DNA of 64,000 nt, taken from the NCBI RefSeq assembly GCF_016127915.1, contig NZ_CP066059.1, positions 1,508,001 through 1,572,000 of the forward strand, in the 5' to 3' direction. Positions 46,392 to 55,195 of this stretch are shown in pieces (the stretch's first letter is position 1; each line of letters opens with the position of its first letter). The DNA comes from Streptococcus oralis. Lineage in GTDB: Bacteria; Bacillota; Bacilli; Lactobacillales; Streptococcaceae. Below the pieces are notes generated by a model. The model searched no databases. It was not told where the DNA came from and worked only from the letters and a program-made list of their open reading frames with translations. The translations under genes were made by a program, and so were the position numbers.

Positions 46392-46526
46392 TACTCATTG
46401 TTAGGTGTTCCGGCACCTTGTAGAAACGTCGTGCCAATTCACGACATAAACAAGTAAAATGATATTCAATTTTAAATAGGCTACTGCCAATGTTTTTATT
46501 TTACACCAATTAGCTTTATAAATCAA
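46392..46526 (-). promoter_or_regulatory. xpt promoter and purine riboswitch aptamer
   Basis: Promoter (minus): TTGATT (46526-46521), 17 bp, TAAAAT (46503-46498). Aptamer 46456-46392: P1 TACTT / GAGTA, P2 GTCGTG / CACGAC, the diagnostic J2/3 GTTTCTAC (46427-46420), P3 AGGTG / CACCT, and CTAACAAT on the 3' side. This is the streptococcal/lactococcal xpt form of the purine riboswitch; the terminator follows. Ligand is probably guanine or a related purine. Confidence 0.82.
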
Positions 46527-46564
46527 ATATTTTGTTAGCAAATAGATCATAAAAGCGAACGAAT

Positions 46565-46604
46565 AAAAGGCTGCAACGCTAGAAAGTATTGTAGCCTTTT
46601 ATTT
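46565..46604. terminator. Terminator downstream of the VOC gene
   Basis: AAAAGGCTGCAA / TTGTAGCCTTTT (46565-46576, 46589-46600) with A/T-rich flanks on both strands. It ends the exoA-VOC unit on the minus strand. Confidence 0.85.
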
Positions 46605-46606
46605 TT

Positions 46607-46993
46607 CTATTCGCTAAATCTTAAAAAATAACCATCTGGATCCAAAACGGCAAATTCGTGAGGATAGATGTAGTAATCCCCAACACGAAATGTTCGTTTG
46701 GTCAGCGGACGATGGATAGGGTAGTCAGCTTCCAGCAGTTTTTGGTGGAGCTGAGGGACATCTTCAATGCCAAAGGAAATATTGACACCGCGCCCGAAAG
46801 GATAGGTTAGTTGGGCTAATTCTTCTGTGCTGCCTTCTTCTAGCATAAGTTGGCAGTCTTCAAGCGAGAGGAAGAGAAATTTCTCCTCTGGACGCTCGTA
46901 TTCGACAGAAAATCCCAGCAAGTCGCAGTAGAAGTGGCGTGACTTTTCGAGGTCAGATACTACAAATTCAGGAATGACAGCTTGATAGTCCAT
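46607..46993 (-). CDS. VOC (glyoxalase/bleomycin-resistance-fold) protein
   Basis: 128-residue vicinal-oxygen-chelate protein with paired beta-alpha-beta-beta-beta modules (IPEFVVSDLEKSRHFYCDLLGFSV, then VNISFGIEDVPQLHQKLLEADYPIH and FAVLDPDGYFLRF). The C-terminal Glu (FSE) could be a metal ligand. Substrate unknown. It starts 11 nt after exoA and is probably co-transcribed with it. Confidence 0.9.
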   Translation of the reverse strand: MDYQAVIPEFVVSDLEKSRHFYCDLLGFSVEYERPEEKFLFLSLEDCQLMLEEGSTEELAQLTYPFGRGVNISFGIEDVPQLHQKLLEADYPIHRPLTKRTFRVGDYYIYPHEFAVLDPDGYFLRFSE

Positions 46994-47004
46994 TAGCTTT
47001 CTCC

Positions 47005-47832
47005 TTAGAGTTCAATTTCCAATACAATCGGCGTATGGTCTTGACGCGCACCTGAGTCAATCATGTCAGACTTAGTCACCTTGTCAGCCACGCGATTGCT
47101 GGTGAGCCAGTAGTCGATTCTCCAGCCTGTATTGTTGATTTTAGAAGTCTTGCTGCGTTGTGCCCACCAAGTGTAACGCTCTGGGACATCACCGTGCAAG
47201 TAGCGGAAGGTATCGGTGAAGCCTTTAGCCAGTAGGTTGGTGAAGCCAGCACGTTCTTCGTCGGTAAAGCCTGGTGAGCGGCGGTTGCTGGCAGGATTTG
47301 CAAGGTCGATTTCCTTGTGGGCTACGTTGTAGTCACCGGTTGCAAGGACTGGTTTTTCTTTGTCTAGTTGAGCCAAATACTCAGCGTATTTGACGTCCCA
47401 GACTTGGCGTTCTTCCAAGCGTTTGAGCCCATCACCAGCGTTTGGTGTGTATACTTGGGTTACGAAAAATGTATCAAATTCCAAGGTGATGATGCGGCCT
47501 TCCAAGTCCATGGTAGAAGGAGCACCGATTTCTGGGAAGCTAATCGTTGGTGTGAGTTCTTTCTTATAAAGGAACATGGTTCCAGCGTAGCCTTTGCGAG
47601 CAGGTTCTTGAGAGGAACGCCAAGTGTTTTCATAACCTGGGAAGAGTTCTTCAAGTACTTCTAGGTGTTTCTTTGTAGGGCCCTTGGCAGAAAGCTTGGT
47701 TTCCTGGATAGCGATAATATCAGCATTTTCAGCTACCAAAGTTTGTAGGACTTCTTGGGACAATTTTGCACGAGCTGAGTCGCTCGTTAGGGCTGCATTG
47801 AGGGAATCAATATTCCATGAGATGAGTTTCAT
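47005..47832 (-). CDS. exoA: Exodeoxyribonuclease / AP endonuclease ExoA
   Basis: 275-residue exonuclease III-family enzyme acting on abasic sites and DNA 3' ends. Motifs in order: SWNIDSLNAAL, IIAIQETKLS (metal-binding Glu), QVYTPNAGDG, GDYNVAHKEIDL, WRIDYWLTS and RQDHTPIVLEIEL (catalytic His). The ATG at 47832 gives the conserved MKLISWNIDSLN start; an upstream ATG at 47895 would include non-conserved residues. -10 TATAAT (47871-47866, minus) lies about 34 nt upstream, and AAAGG is the ribosome-binding site. Confidence 0.97.
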   Translation of the reverse strand: MKLISWNIDSLNAALTSDSARAKLSQEVLQTLVAENADIIAIQETKLSAKGPTKKHLEVLEELFPGYENTWRSSQEPARKGYAGTMFLYKKELTPTISFPEIGAPSTMDLEGRIITLEFDTFFVTQVYTPNAGDGLKRLEERQVWDVKYAEYLAQLDKEKPVLATGDYNVAHKEIDLANPASNRRSPGFTDEERAGFTNLLAKGFTDTFRYLHGDVPERYTWWAQRSKTSKINNTGWRIDYWLTSNRVADKVTKSDMIDSGARQDHTPIVLEIEL

Positions 47833-47903
47833 AAAGTTACCTTTTTCATTCAGATTACAGACTATATTATACCAAAAAAAGGCGCATTTCCCCAACGTAT
47901 GGT

Positions 47904-47932
47904 TTGAAAAATCACCCTCTTTCGTTTATAAT
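47904..47932 (+). promoter_or_regulatory. Promoter of the DUF3290-DUF421 pair
   Basis: TTGAAA (47904-47909), 17-bp spacer, TATAAT (47927-47932). Confidence 0.85.
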
Positions 47933-47965
47933 TAAGAATGATTTTATGAAAGGGAGTGAAAATAG

Positions 47966-48421
47966 ATGAAATTCTATTCTTATGACTATGTCCTCAGCCA
48001 AATTGGTCAGCAAAATGGCATCATGATTGCCTTTGGCATCGTCTTATTAGCTGTGACAGGATTTTTTGCTTTTAAGGCTTACCATGATAAAAAGGGCACC
48101 AAATTTCGTGAGTTGGTCATGATTTCAGCTTTGACCTTATTAGCTCTCCTTTTGGTCAGCATCACGACTTATCAAAACAATCAAGTATCTAATAATAAAT
48201 TTCAAGCTTCACTTCATTTCATCGAGCTTGTTTCCAAAGAATTGGGAGTAGACAAGTCAGAGGTCTATGTTAATACTTCTGCGGACACGGATGGCGCACT
48301 TATCAAGGTAGGTGATCACTATTACCGTGCCCTGAACGGTAGTGAGCCAGACAAGTACCTGCTAGAGAAAGTGGAATTGTATAAAACAGATGCGATCGAA
48401 TTGGTGGAGGTGAACAAATGA
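47966..48421 (+). CDS. DUF3290 membrane protein
   Basis: 151-residue DUF3290 protein with two N-terminal membrane segments (about residues 19-37 and 48-66) and a C-terminal alpha/beta domain (YVNTSADTDGALIKVGDHYYRAL). Function unknown. It overlaps the DUF421 gene by 4 nt (ATGA), and the two families commonly occur together, suggesting a complex. Confidence 0.88.
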   Translation: MKFYSYDYVLSQIGQQNGIMIAFGIVLLAVTGFFAFKAYHDKKGTKFRELVMISALTLLALLLVSITTYQNNQVSNNKFQASLHFIELVSKELGVDKSEVYVNTSADTDGALIKVGDHYYRALNGSEPDKYLLEKVELYKTDAIELVEVNK

Positions 48422-49053
48422 CACTTAATTATATCGAAATTTTAATCAAACTAGCCTTGGGTCTCTTTTCTCTGGTTTTCGTGATTAATGTGACAGGAAA
48501 GGGCAACCTAGCGCCTAACTCAGCGATAGATCAAATTCAGAACTATGTACTCGGGGGGATCATCGGTGGGGTGATTTACAATAGCGCTATCAGTATCCTT
48601 CAGTATGCAGTTATCCTGATTATATGGACCATTCTGGTCTTGACTCTCAAGTGGCTTAACAACAATGTTCACTTTGTGAAACGTTTGATTGATGGGAAGC
48701 CAACCCTGCTCATCAAAAATGGGAAGATTGATCCTGAAGCCTGCCGTTCGGTTGGTTTATCAGCAGCGGACGTAGCTCTTAAGCTCCGTAGTCAGGGAAT
48801 TTTCCAAATGAAACAAGTCAAACGCGCTATGCAGGAGCAAAACGGTCAACTCATCGTGGTCCAAATGGGAGACGAAAATCCCAAGTATCCTGTTGTCACA
48901 GACGGTGTTATCCAAGTTGAAATTTTGGAAACCATTGGACGGAGCGAAGAGTGGTTGCTTGATAACCTCAGCAAACAAGGGTATGACAATGTTGCCAATA
49001 TCTTTATCGCTGAGTATGACAAGGGTGTCGTCTCAGTCGTAACCTATGAATAA
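48418..49053 (+). CDS. DUF421 (YetF-like) membrane protein
   Basis: 211-residue YetF/DUF421 protein: three membrane segments in the first ~85 residues (LALGLFSLVFVINVTG, YVLGGIIGGVIYNSAISILQYAVILIIWTILVLTL) and a soluble YetF domain (KPTLLIKNGKIDPEACRSVGLSAADVALKLRSQGI). Family role unclear (linked with spore and stress functions in bacilli). Translationally coupled to DUF3290. Confidence 0.88.
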   Translation: MTLNYIEILIKLALGLFSLVFVINVTGKGNLAPNSAIDQIQNYVLGGIIGGVIYNSAISILQYAVILIIWTILVLTLKWLNNNVHFVKRLIDGKPTLLIKNGKIDPEACRSVGLSAADVALKLRSQGIFQMKQVKRAMQEQNGQLIVVQMGDENPKYPVVTDGVIQVEILETIGRSEEWLLDNLSKQGYDNVANIFIAEYDKGVVSVVTYE

Positions 49054-49056
49054 GAA

Positions 49057-49082
49057 AAACCTGAGGTCTCTGCCTCAGGTTT
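49057..49082 (+). terminator. Hairpin after the DUF421 gene
   Basis: Strong stem AAACCTGAGG / CCTCAGGTTT, but the tail is TTTCCATTT, so termination may be partial and the exporter genes could be reached by read-through. Confidence 0.7.
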
Positions 49083-49107
49083 CCATTTGCAATCAGAAAG
49101 GGATTTT

Positions 49108-50853
49108 ATGTCCATTATTCAAAAACTCTGGTGGTTTTTCAAGTTAGAAAAGCGCCGTTATTTAGTCGGGATTGTGGCCTTGGTCTTGGTTTCCGTCCTC
49201 AATCTCATTCCCCCCATGGTCATGGGACGGGTGATTGATGCCATAACTGGAGGACAATTAACTCAGCAGGACCTCCTTCTTAACCTATTTTATCTACTGC
49301 TGGCAGCCTTTGGGATGTACTATCTGCGCTATGTTTGGCGCATGTATATCCTTGGAACTTCCTATCGTTTGGGGCAGATTATGCGGTCTCGCTTGTTTGA
49401 GCATTTTACTAAGATGTCGCCAGCCTTTTATCAGACCTATCGGACAGGGGACCTGATGGCACACGCCACCAATGATATCAATGCCCTAACTCGTCTCGCA
49501 GGTGGAGGTGTTATGTCTGCGGTGGATGCTTCTATCACGGCACTGGTGACTTTGCTGACCATGCTCTTTAGCATTTCTTGGCAGATGACCTTGGTTGCCA
49601 TTCTTCCCCTGCCCTTCATGGCTTATGCGACTAGTCGTCTAGGGAGAAAGACCCACAAGGCCTTTGGCGAATCCCAAGCAGCCTTTTCCGAACTCAATAA
49701 CAAGGTGCAGGAGTCTGTATCAGGTATCAAGGTGACCAAGGCTTTTGGTTATCAGGCGGACGAGTTGAAGTCCTTTCAAGCAGTCAATGAATTGACCTTC
49801 CAAAAGAATCTCCAAACCATGAAATACGACAGTCTCTTTGACCCTATGGTTCTCTTATTTGTTGGTTCATCCTATGTTTTAACCCTTTTGGTCGGTTCCT
49901 TAATGGTGCAGGAGGGGCAGATTACAGTTGGGAATCTGGTTACCTTTATCAGCTACTTGGATATGCTGGTCTGGCCTCTTATGGCCATTGGCTTCCTCTT
50001 TAATATCACTCAGCGAGGGAAGGTGTCCTATCAGCGGATTGAGGAACTTTTGTCTCAGGAATCACCTGTACAAGATCCTGAGTTTCCTCTGGACGGTATT
50101 GAAAATGGACGTTTGGAGTACGTCATTGATAGTTTTGCCTTTGAAAATGAGGAAACACTGACGGATATTCACTTTAGTTTAGAAAAAGGGCAAACTCTGG
50201 GCTTGGTCGGGCAGACAGGTTCTGGTAAAACATCCTTGATCAAGCTTCTCTTGCGAGAATACGATGTGGATAAGGGAGCTATTTACCTAAACGGTCACGA
50301 TATTCGGGATTATCGTCTGACAGACCTACGCAGTCTCATGGGATATGTCCCGCAGGACCAGTTTCTCTTTGCGACCTCTATCTTAGACAATATCCGCTTC
50401 GGCAATCCGAACTTGCCTCTTTCAGCAGTCGAGGAAGCGACCAAGCTAGCACAAGTTTACCAAGATATTGTGGACATGCCTCAGGGATTTGATACGTTGA
50501 TCGGTGAAAAAGGAGTCAGTCTTTCAGGTGGGCAAAAGCAACGTCTGGCCATGAGTCGGGCTATGATTTTAGACCCTGATATCTTGATTTTAGATGATTC
50601 CTTGTCAGCTGTGGATGCCAAAACTGAGTATGCGATTATCGACAATCTCAAGGAGACGCGGAAGGACAAGACAACCATTATCACAGCCCATCGCCTCAGT
50701 GCAGTTGTCCATGCAGATCTAATCTTGGTTCTGCAAAATGGTCAAATTATCGAACGTGGCAGGCACGAAGACTTGCTAGCCCTGAATGGCTGGTATGCCC
50801 AAACTTACCAGTCTCAGCAGTTGGAAATGAAAGGAGAAGAAGATGCAGAATAA
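49108..50853 (+). CDS. Heterodimeric ABC exporter subunit 1 (degenerate Walker B)
   Basis: 581-residue half-transporter: six membrane segments (about 1-320) plus one nucleotide-binding domain. Walker A GQTGSGKTS near residue 368, canonical signature LSGGQ (about 472-476), Walker B ILILDDSLSAVD with Asp in place of the catalytic Glu (about 497), switch His in ITAHRLS. Best compared with LmrC/BmrC-type subunits of multidrug exporters. The ATG at 49108 follows AAAGGGA. It overlaps the partner gene by 11 nt. Substrate unknown. Confidence 0.92.
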   Translation: MSIIQKLWWFFKLEKRRYLVGIVALVLVSVLNLIPPMVMGRVIDAITGGQLTQQDLLLNLFYLLLAAFGMYYLRYVWRMYILGTSYRLGQIMRSRLFEHFTKMSPAFYQTYRTGDLMAHATNDINALTRLAGGGVMSAVDASITALVTLLTMLFSISWQMTLVAILPLPFMAYATSRLGRKTHKAFGESQAAFSELNNKVQESVSGIKVTKAFGYQADELKSFQAVNELTFQKNLQTMKYDSLFDPMVLLFVGSSYVLTLLVGSLMVQEGQITVGNLVTFISYLDMLVWPLMAIGFLFNITQRGKVSYQRIEELLSQESPVQDPEFPLDGIENGRLEYVIDSFAFENEETLTDIHFSLEKGQTLGLVGQTGSGKTSLIKLLLREYDVDKGAIYLNGHDIRDYRLTDLRSLMGYVPQDQFLFATSILDNIRFGNPNLPLSAVEEATKLAQVYQDIVDMPQGFDTLIGEKGVSLSGGQKQRLAMSRAMILDPDILILDDSLSAVDAKTEYAIIDNLKETRKDKTTIITAHRLSAVVHADLILVLQNGQIIERGRHEDLLALNGWYAQTYQSQQLEMKGEEDAE

Positions 50854-52585
50854 GAAAGAACAATGGACTGTATTGAAGCGCCTGATGTCCTATCTCAAGC
50901 CCTATGGCCTCCTGACCTTTTTGGCATTAAGTTTTCTCCTTGCGACTACGGTCATTAAAAGCATCATTCCACTTGTAGCTTCCCGCTTTATCGACCAGTA
51001 CCTGAGCAATCTTAATCAACTGGCCGTGAACGTTTTGCTGGCCTACTATGGTCTTTATATCCTGCAAACTCTAGTTCAGTATGTCGGAAATCTTCTCTTT
51101 GCGCGGGTGTCCTACAGTATTGTTAGGGATATTCGTCGTGATGCCTTTGCCAATATGGAGAAGCTGGGCATGTCTTATTTTGACAAGACGCCAGCAGGTT
51201 CCATCGTCTCTCGTTTGACAAATGATACCGAGACCATCAGTGATATGTTTTCGGGGATTTTATCCAGCTTTATTTCAGCAGTTTTCATCTTTCTGACAAC
51301 TCTGTATACCATGTTAGTACTGGATTTTCGTTTGACAGCTTTAGTCTTGCTCTTTCTTCCCTTGATTTTCCTTTTGGTCAATCTCTATCGGAAAAAGTCA
51401 GTGAAAATCATCGAAAAAACCAGAAGTCTCTTGTCGGATATCAATAGTAAGCTGGCAGAGAATATCGAGGGAATCAGGATTATCCAAGCCTTTAATCAAG
51501 AGAAGCACCTGCAGGCAGAATTTGATGAGATCAATCAAGAATACTTGGTCTACGCCAACCGTTCTGTAGCCTTGGACGCCCTCTTTTTACGTCCTGCCAT
51601 GAGTTTACTGAAACTCCTAGGTTACGCCGTTTTGATGGCTTACTTTGGTTACCGTGGTCTTTCTATCGGGATAACGGCCGGAACTATGTATGCCTTTATC
51701 CAGTACATCAATCGTCTCTTTGATCCCTTGATTGAGGTGACGCAAAACTTTTCAACCCTTCAAACGTCCATGGTATCTGCAGGCCGTGTCTTTGCTCTGA
51801 TTGACGAGAGGACCTATGAACCCCTTCAGGAAAACAGCCAGACCGAGGTCAAAGAAGGTAATATTCGGTTTGAGCATGTGTGTTTCTCATATGACGGTAA
51901 ACATCCGATACTGGATGACATTTCCTTTTCGGTTAACAAGGGTGAAACCATTGCCTTTGTAGGACATACAGGTTCTGGGAAGTCTTCTATTATCAATGTC
52001 CTCATGCGTTTTTATGAATTTCAGTCAGGCCGAGTTCTCTTGGATGGTGTGGATATTAGGGACTACAGTCAGGAAGAGCTGAGAAAAAATATCGGTCTAG
52101 TCTTGCAGGATCCCTTCCTCTATCATGGGACTATCAAGTCCAATATCGCCATGTACCAAGATCTTAGTGATGAAGAGGTCCAGGCTGCGGCTGCCTTTGT
52201 GGATGCAGATTCCTTTATTCAGGAGCTTCCGCAGGATTATGATGCACCTGTGTCTGAGCGTGGTTCGAGCTTTTCTACTGGACAGCGTCAGCTTCTTGCC
52301 TTTGCCAGAACAGTCGCAAGTCAGCCTAAAATCTTGATTTTGGATGAAGCGACAGCCAATATTGACTCGGAAACAGAAAGTTTGGTTCAAGATTCCCTAG
52401 CTAAGATGAGACAGGGGCGGACAACCATTGCCATCGCCCATCGCCTTTCGACCATCCAAGACGCCAACTGCATCTATGTCTTGGACAAGGGGCGCATCAT
52501 TGAGAGTGGAACCCATGAGGAACTCTTGGCCTTGGAAGGAACCTATCACAAGATGTATAGCTTGCAGGCAGGTGCCATGTCCTAA
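50843..52585 (+). CDS. Heterodimeric ABC exporter subunit 2 (degenerate signature)
   Basis: 580-residue half-transporter. Walker A GHTGSGKSS near residue 374, signature altered to FSTGQ (about 477), Walker B ILILDEATANID with intact catalytic Glu (about 502), switch His in IAHRLS. The altered signature faces the defective Walker B of subunit 1, so together they make one dead and one working ATP site, as in LmrCD and TM287/288. The stop codon TAA is directly joined by a BOX element. Confidence 0.92.
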   Translation: MQNKKEQWTVLKRLMSYLKPYGLLTFLALSFLLATTVIKSIIPLVASRFIDQYLSNLNQLAVNVLLAYYGLYILQTLVQYVGNLLFARVSYSIVRDIRRDAFANMEKLGMSYFDKTPAGSIVSRLTNDTETISDMFSGILSSFISAVFIFLTTLYTMLVLDFRLTALVLLFLPLIFLLVNLYRKKSVKIIEKTRSLLSDINSKLAENIEGIRIIQAFNQEKHLQAEFDEINQEYLVYANRSVALDALFLRPAMSLLKLLGYAVLMAYFGYRGLSIGITAGTMYAFIQYINRLFDPLIEVTQNFSTLQTSMVSAGRVFALIDERTYEPLQENSQTEVKEGNIRFEHVCFSYDGKHPILDDISFSVNKGETIAFVGHTGSGKSSIINVLMRFYEFQSGRVLLDGVDIRDYSQEELRKNIGLVLQDPFLYHGTIKSNIAMYQDLSDEEVQAAAAFVDADSFIQELPQDYDAPVSERGSSFSTGQRQLLAFARTVASQPKILILDEATANIDSETESLVQDSLAKMRQGRTTIAIAHRLSTIQDANCIYVLDKGRIIESGTHEELLALEGTYHKMYSLQAGAMS

Positions 52586-52697
52586 TACTCGTTGAAAATC
52601 TATTCTAACCACGTCAGCTTTATCTGCAACCTCAAAGCTGTACTTTGAGCAGCCTGTGGCTAGACTCCTAGTTTGCGTTTTGATTTTCATTGAGTAT
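52585..52697 (-). repeat. BOX element (boxA-boxC, no boxB)
   Basis: 113 bp with the same ends as the element at 10883 (ATACTC..GAAAATC and GATTTTC..GAGTAT) but lacking the boxB hairpin module. It begins at the last A of the exporter stop codon, just as the first copy does for ssbB. Confidence 0.92.
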
Positions 52698-52727
52698 AAG
52701 AAGGAAATTCTTTAAATTACAGATTTC

Positions 52728-52758
52728 TTGCACCGCCTTTTCTATTTTGTGGTATAAT
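52728..52758 (+). promoter_or_regulatory. Promoter of the sugar transferase gene
   Basis: TTGCAC (52728-52733) and an extended -10 TGGTATAAT (hexamer 52753-52758), spacer 19 bp; the extended -10 likely compensates. Confidence 0.7.
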
Positions 52759-52803
52759 GAAAAATGTTGACAAATAGTATAATAAAAACAAAGGAGAAAC
52801 AGC

Positions 52804-53496
52804 ATGCTGAAATGGGAAGACTTGCCCGTGGAAATGCAATCAAGCGAGGTTGAGTCTTACTACCAGCTTGTCTCTAAAAGGAAAGGTTCGCTGATTTTCA
52901 AGCGTTGTCTGGACTGGGTTCTGGCCTTGGTTTTACTGATTTTGACTTCCCCCATCTTTCTCATCTTGAGCATTTGGATCAAGTTGGATAGCAAGGGACC
53001 TGTCATTTACATGCAAGAGCGCGTGACCCAGTACAACCGTCCGTTCAAGATTTGGAAGTTCCGTACTATGGTGACGGATGCGGATAAAAAAGGAAGTCTG
53101 GTGACTTCAGCTAATGATAGTCGCATTACCAAAGTGGGAAATTTCATTCGCCGTGTGCGCATGGACGAACTACCTCAGCTGGTCAATGTCCTTAAAGGCG
53201 AGATGTCCTTTGTAGGCACAAGACCTGAGGTGCCACGTTACACCGAGCAGTATAGCCCTGAAATGATGGCGACCTTGCTCTTACCAGCCGGAATCACCTC
53301 TCCAGCTAGTATCAACTACAAGGATGAGGACACCATCATCAGTCAAATGACGGAGAAAGGTCTGTCAGTTGACCAGGCCTATGTCGAACACGTCCTTCCT
53401 GAAAAGATGCGCTATAACCTCGCCTATCTCCGAGAGTTTAGTTTCCTTGGAGACATCAAAATCATGTTTCAAACCGTGTTTGAAGTGCTAAAATAA
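52804..53496 (+). CDS. Undecaprenyl-phosphate sugar phosphotransferase (PglC/WcaJ-type)
   Basis: 230-residue bacterial sugar transferase (PF02397) that starts lipid-linked glycan assembly by moving a sugar phosphate from UDP-sugar to undecaprenyl phosphate. One hydrophobic segment (CLDWVLALVLLILTSPIFLILSIWI), then KIWKFRTM, RRVRMDELPQLVNVLKGEMSFVGTRPEVP. It is the short catalytic form without the four extra membrane segments of CpsE/WcaJ. CAAAGGAG precedes the ATG. Paired with the DegT aminotransferase that follows. Confidence 0.92.
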   Translation: MLKWEDLPVEMQSSEVESYYQLVSKRKGSLIFKRCLDWVLALVLLILTSPIFLILSIWIKLDSKGPVIYMQERVTQYNRPFKIWKFRTMVTDADKKGSLVTSANDSRITKVGNFIRRVRMDELPQLVNVLKGEMSFVGTRPEVPRYTEQYSPEMMATLLLPAGITSPASINYKDEDTIISQMTEKGLSVDQAYVEHVLPEKMRYNLAYLREFSFLGDIKIMFQTVFEVLK

Positions 53497-53538
53497 AGTA
53501 GTCATAAGAAAATGAGTACAGATAAAAGGAGCAAATCA

Positions 53539-54768
53539 ATGCCAAATTACAATATTCCATTTTCACCGCCTGATATCACTGAAGCTGAAATTGCTGAAGT
53601 AGCGGATACCCTGCGTTCTGGTTGGATTATAACTGGGCCAAAGACAAAAGAACTAGAGCGTCGCTTGTCCCAATACACACAGACGCCTAAGACTGTCTGC
53701 CTCAACTCTGCGACAGCCGCTCTTGAGTTGATTTTGCGCGTTTTGGAAGTGGGACCAGGTGATGAAGTCATCGTTCCAGCTATGACCTATACAGCTTCAT
53801 GTAGTGTTATCACTCACGTAGGAGCAACACCTGTCATGGTGGATATCCAAGCAGATACTTTTGAGATGGACTATGACTTGCTTGAGCAAGCTATCACTGA
53901 GAAAACTAAGGTTATCATCCCAGTAGAGCTTGCAGGGATTGTGTGCGACTATGACCGTTTGTTCCAAGTTGTGGAGAAAAAACGTGATCTCTTTACCGCT
54001 TCAAGCAAGTGGCAAAAGGCCTTTAACCGTATCGTGATTGTCTCTGATAGTGCCCATGCTTTAGGATCTAAATACAAAGGGCAACCAGCTGGTTCGATCG
54101 CTGACTTTACTTCCTTCTCATTCCATGCTGTTAAGAACTTTACAACGGCAGAAGGTGGAAGTGCGACTTGGAAAGCCAATTCAGCGATTGACGACGAAGA
54201 GATGTACAAGGAATTCCAAATTCTTTCCCTTCACGGTCAAACCAAAGACGCTCTTGCCAAGATGCAATTGGGTTCTTGGGAATACGATATCGTAACACCA
54301 GCCTACAAGTGCAACATGACGGATATCATGGCTTCGATTGGTTTGGTACAATTGGATCGTTACCCAGCTTTGCTACAACGTCGTAAGGACATCGTGGACC
54401 GCTATGATCGTGGTTTTACGGGTACTCGTATCCATCCACTGGCACACAAGACTGATACTGTCGAATCTTCACGCCACCTCTACATCACTCATGTAGAAGG
54501 AGCAAGCTTAGAAGAACGCAACCTCATCATCCAAGAATTGGCTAAAGCAGGAATTGCAAGTAATGTACACTATAAACCGCTTCCTCTCCTGACAGCCTAT
54601 AAGAATCTTGGTTTTGATATGGCAGACTATCCAAGAGCCTATGCCTTCTTTGAAAATGAAATTACGCTTCCTCTTCATACAAAATTGAGCGATGAAGAAG
54701 TTGATTACATCGTTAAGACTTTGGTGAGAATTTCCGAAGAAATCCTCGGTTCTGGAAAAAAATCATAA
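53539..54768 (+). CDS. DegT/DnrJ/EryC1 sugar aminotransferase
   Basis: 409-residue PLP-dependent aminotransferase that aminates 4-keto (or 3-keto) nucleotide sugars. The internal aldimine Lys is in FSFHAVKNFTTAEGG; other marks are SGWIITGPKTKELE, LNSATAALELIL, and the PLP-binding Asp in SDSAHALGSKYKG. The ATG at 53539 has AAAGGAG; earlier ATG at 53512 lacks support. With the sugar transferase it looks like part of a bacillosamine-type or other amino-sugar glycan pathway, but no dehydratase or acetyltransferase is nearby. Confidence 0.92.
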   Translation: MPNYNIPFSPPDITEAEIAEVADTLRSGWIITGPKTKELERRLSQYTQTPKTVCLNSATAALELILRVLEVGPGDEVIVPAMTYTASCSVITHVGATPVMVDIQADTFEMDYDLLEQAITEKTKVIIPVELAGIVCDYDRLFQVVEKKRDLFTASSKWQKAFNRIVIVSDSAHALGSKYKGQPAGSIADFTSFSFHAVKNFTTAEGGSATWKANSAIDDEEMYKEFQILSLHGQTKDALAKMQLGSWEYDIVTPAYKCNMTDIMASIGLVQLDRYPALLQRRKDIVDRYDRGFTGTRIHPLAHKTDTVESSRHLYITHVEGASLEERNLIIQELAKAGIASNVHYKPLPLLTAYKNLGFDMADYPRAYAFFENEITLPLHTKLSDEEVDYIVKTLVRISEEILGSGKKS

Positions 54769-54775
54769 AAAAATC

Positions 54776-55063
54776 TTGACAAAAAGCGGACAATAGCATA
54801 TAATATTCTCAACAAATCAGAAAAGTAACTATATTTGATCTTCAGGGAGCCTGTGGTGATTGTGAACAGGTGGTTGGAAATAGTGAAAGTGGGCTGATTT
54901 TAAAAATGAATTTGAAACAATGAGAATTCGGTGCGCACACCTTACAGTGCAACTTGTTGTTAGACAAGGTAGAGATGTAAAGGGGATAGTCCCTTTATAA
55001 TTGAGGTGGCACCGCGTTACCAACGCCCTCACACGGAATTTAATTCTGTGTGTGGGCTTTTTT
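54776..55063 (+). promoter_or_regulatory. Tryptophan T-box riboswitch 1
   Basis: Promoter TTGACA (54776-54781) / TATAAT (54799-54804), 17-bp spacer. Stem I base AAATCAG (54814-54820) pairs CTGATTT (54894-54900); the specifier TGG is at 54890-54892. The T-box AATTGAGGTGGCACCGCG ends at 55016, and the terminator GCCCTCACACGGAATT / AATTCTGTGTGTGGGC plus T run spans 55025-55063. Uncharged tRNA-Trp should turn on the downstream trpB-like gene. Confidence 0.9.
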
Positions 55064-55195
55064 CTATCCGTCATTTTGTTTATCTTTTATTAGGGCGTTG
55101 AGTCGCTTTGATGAACTTGAGTTCTATCTACAGCTCCTTGCCTACTACTAAAAGCAAACAAAAAGTCGGATTAATATGGAAAGAGGAAAAATTTT

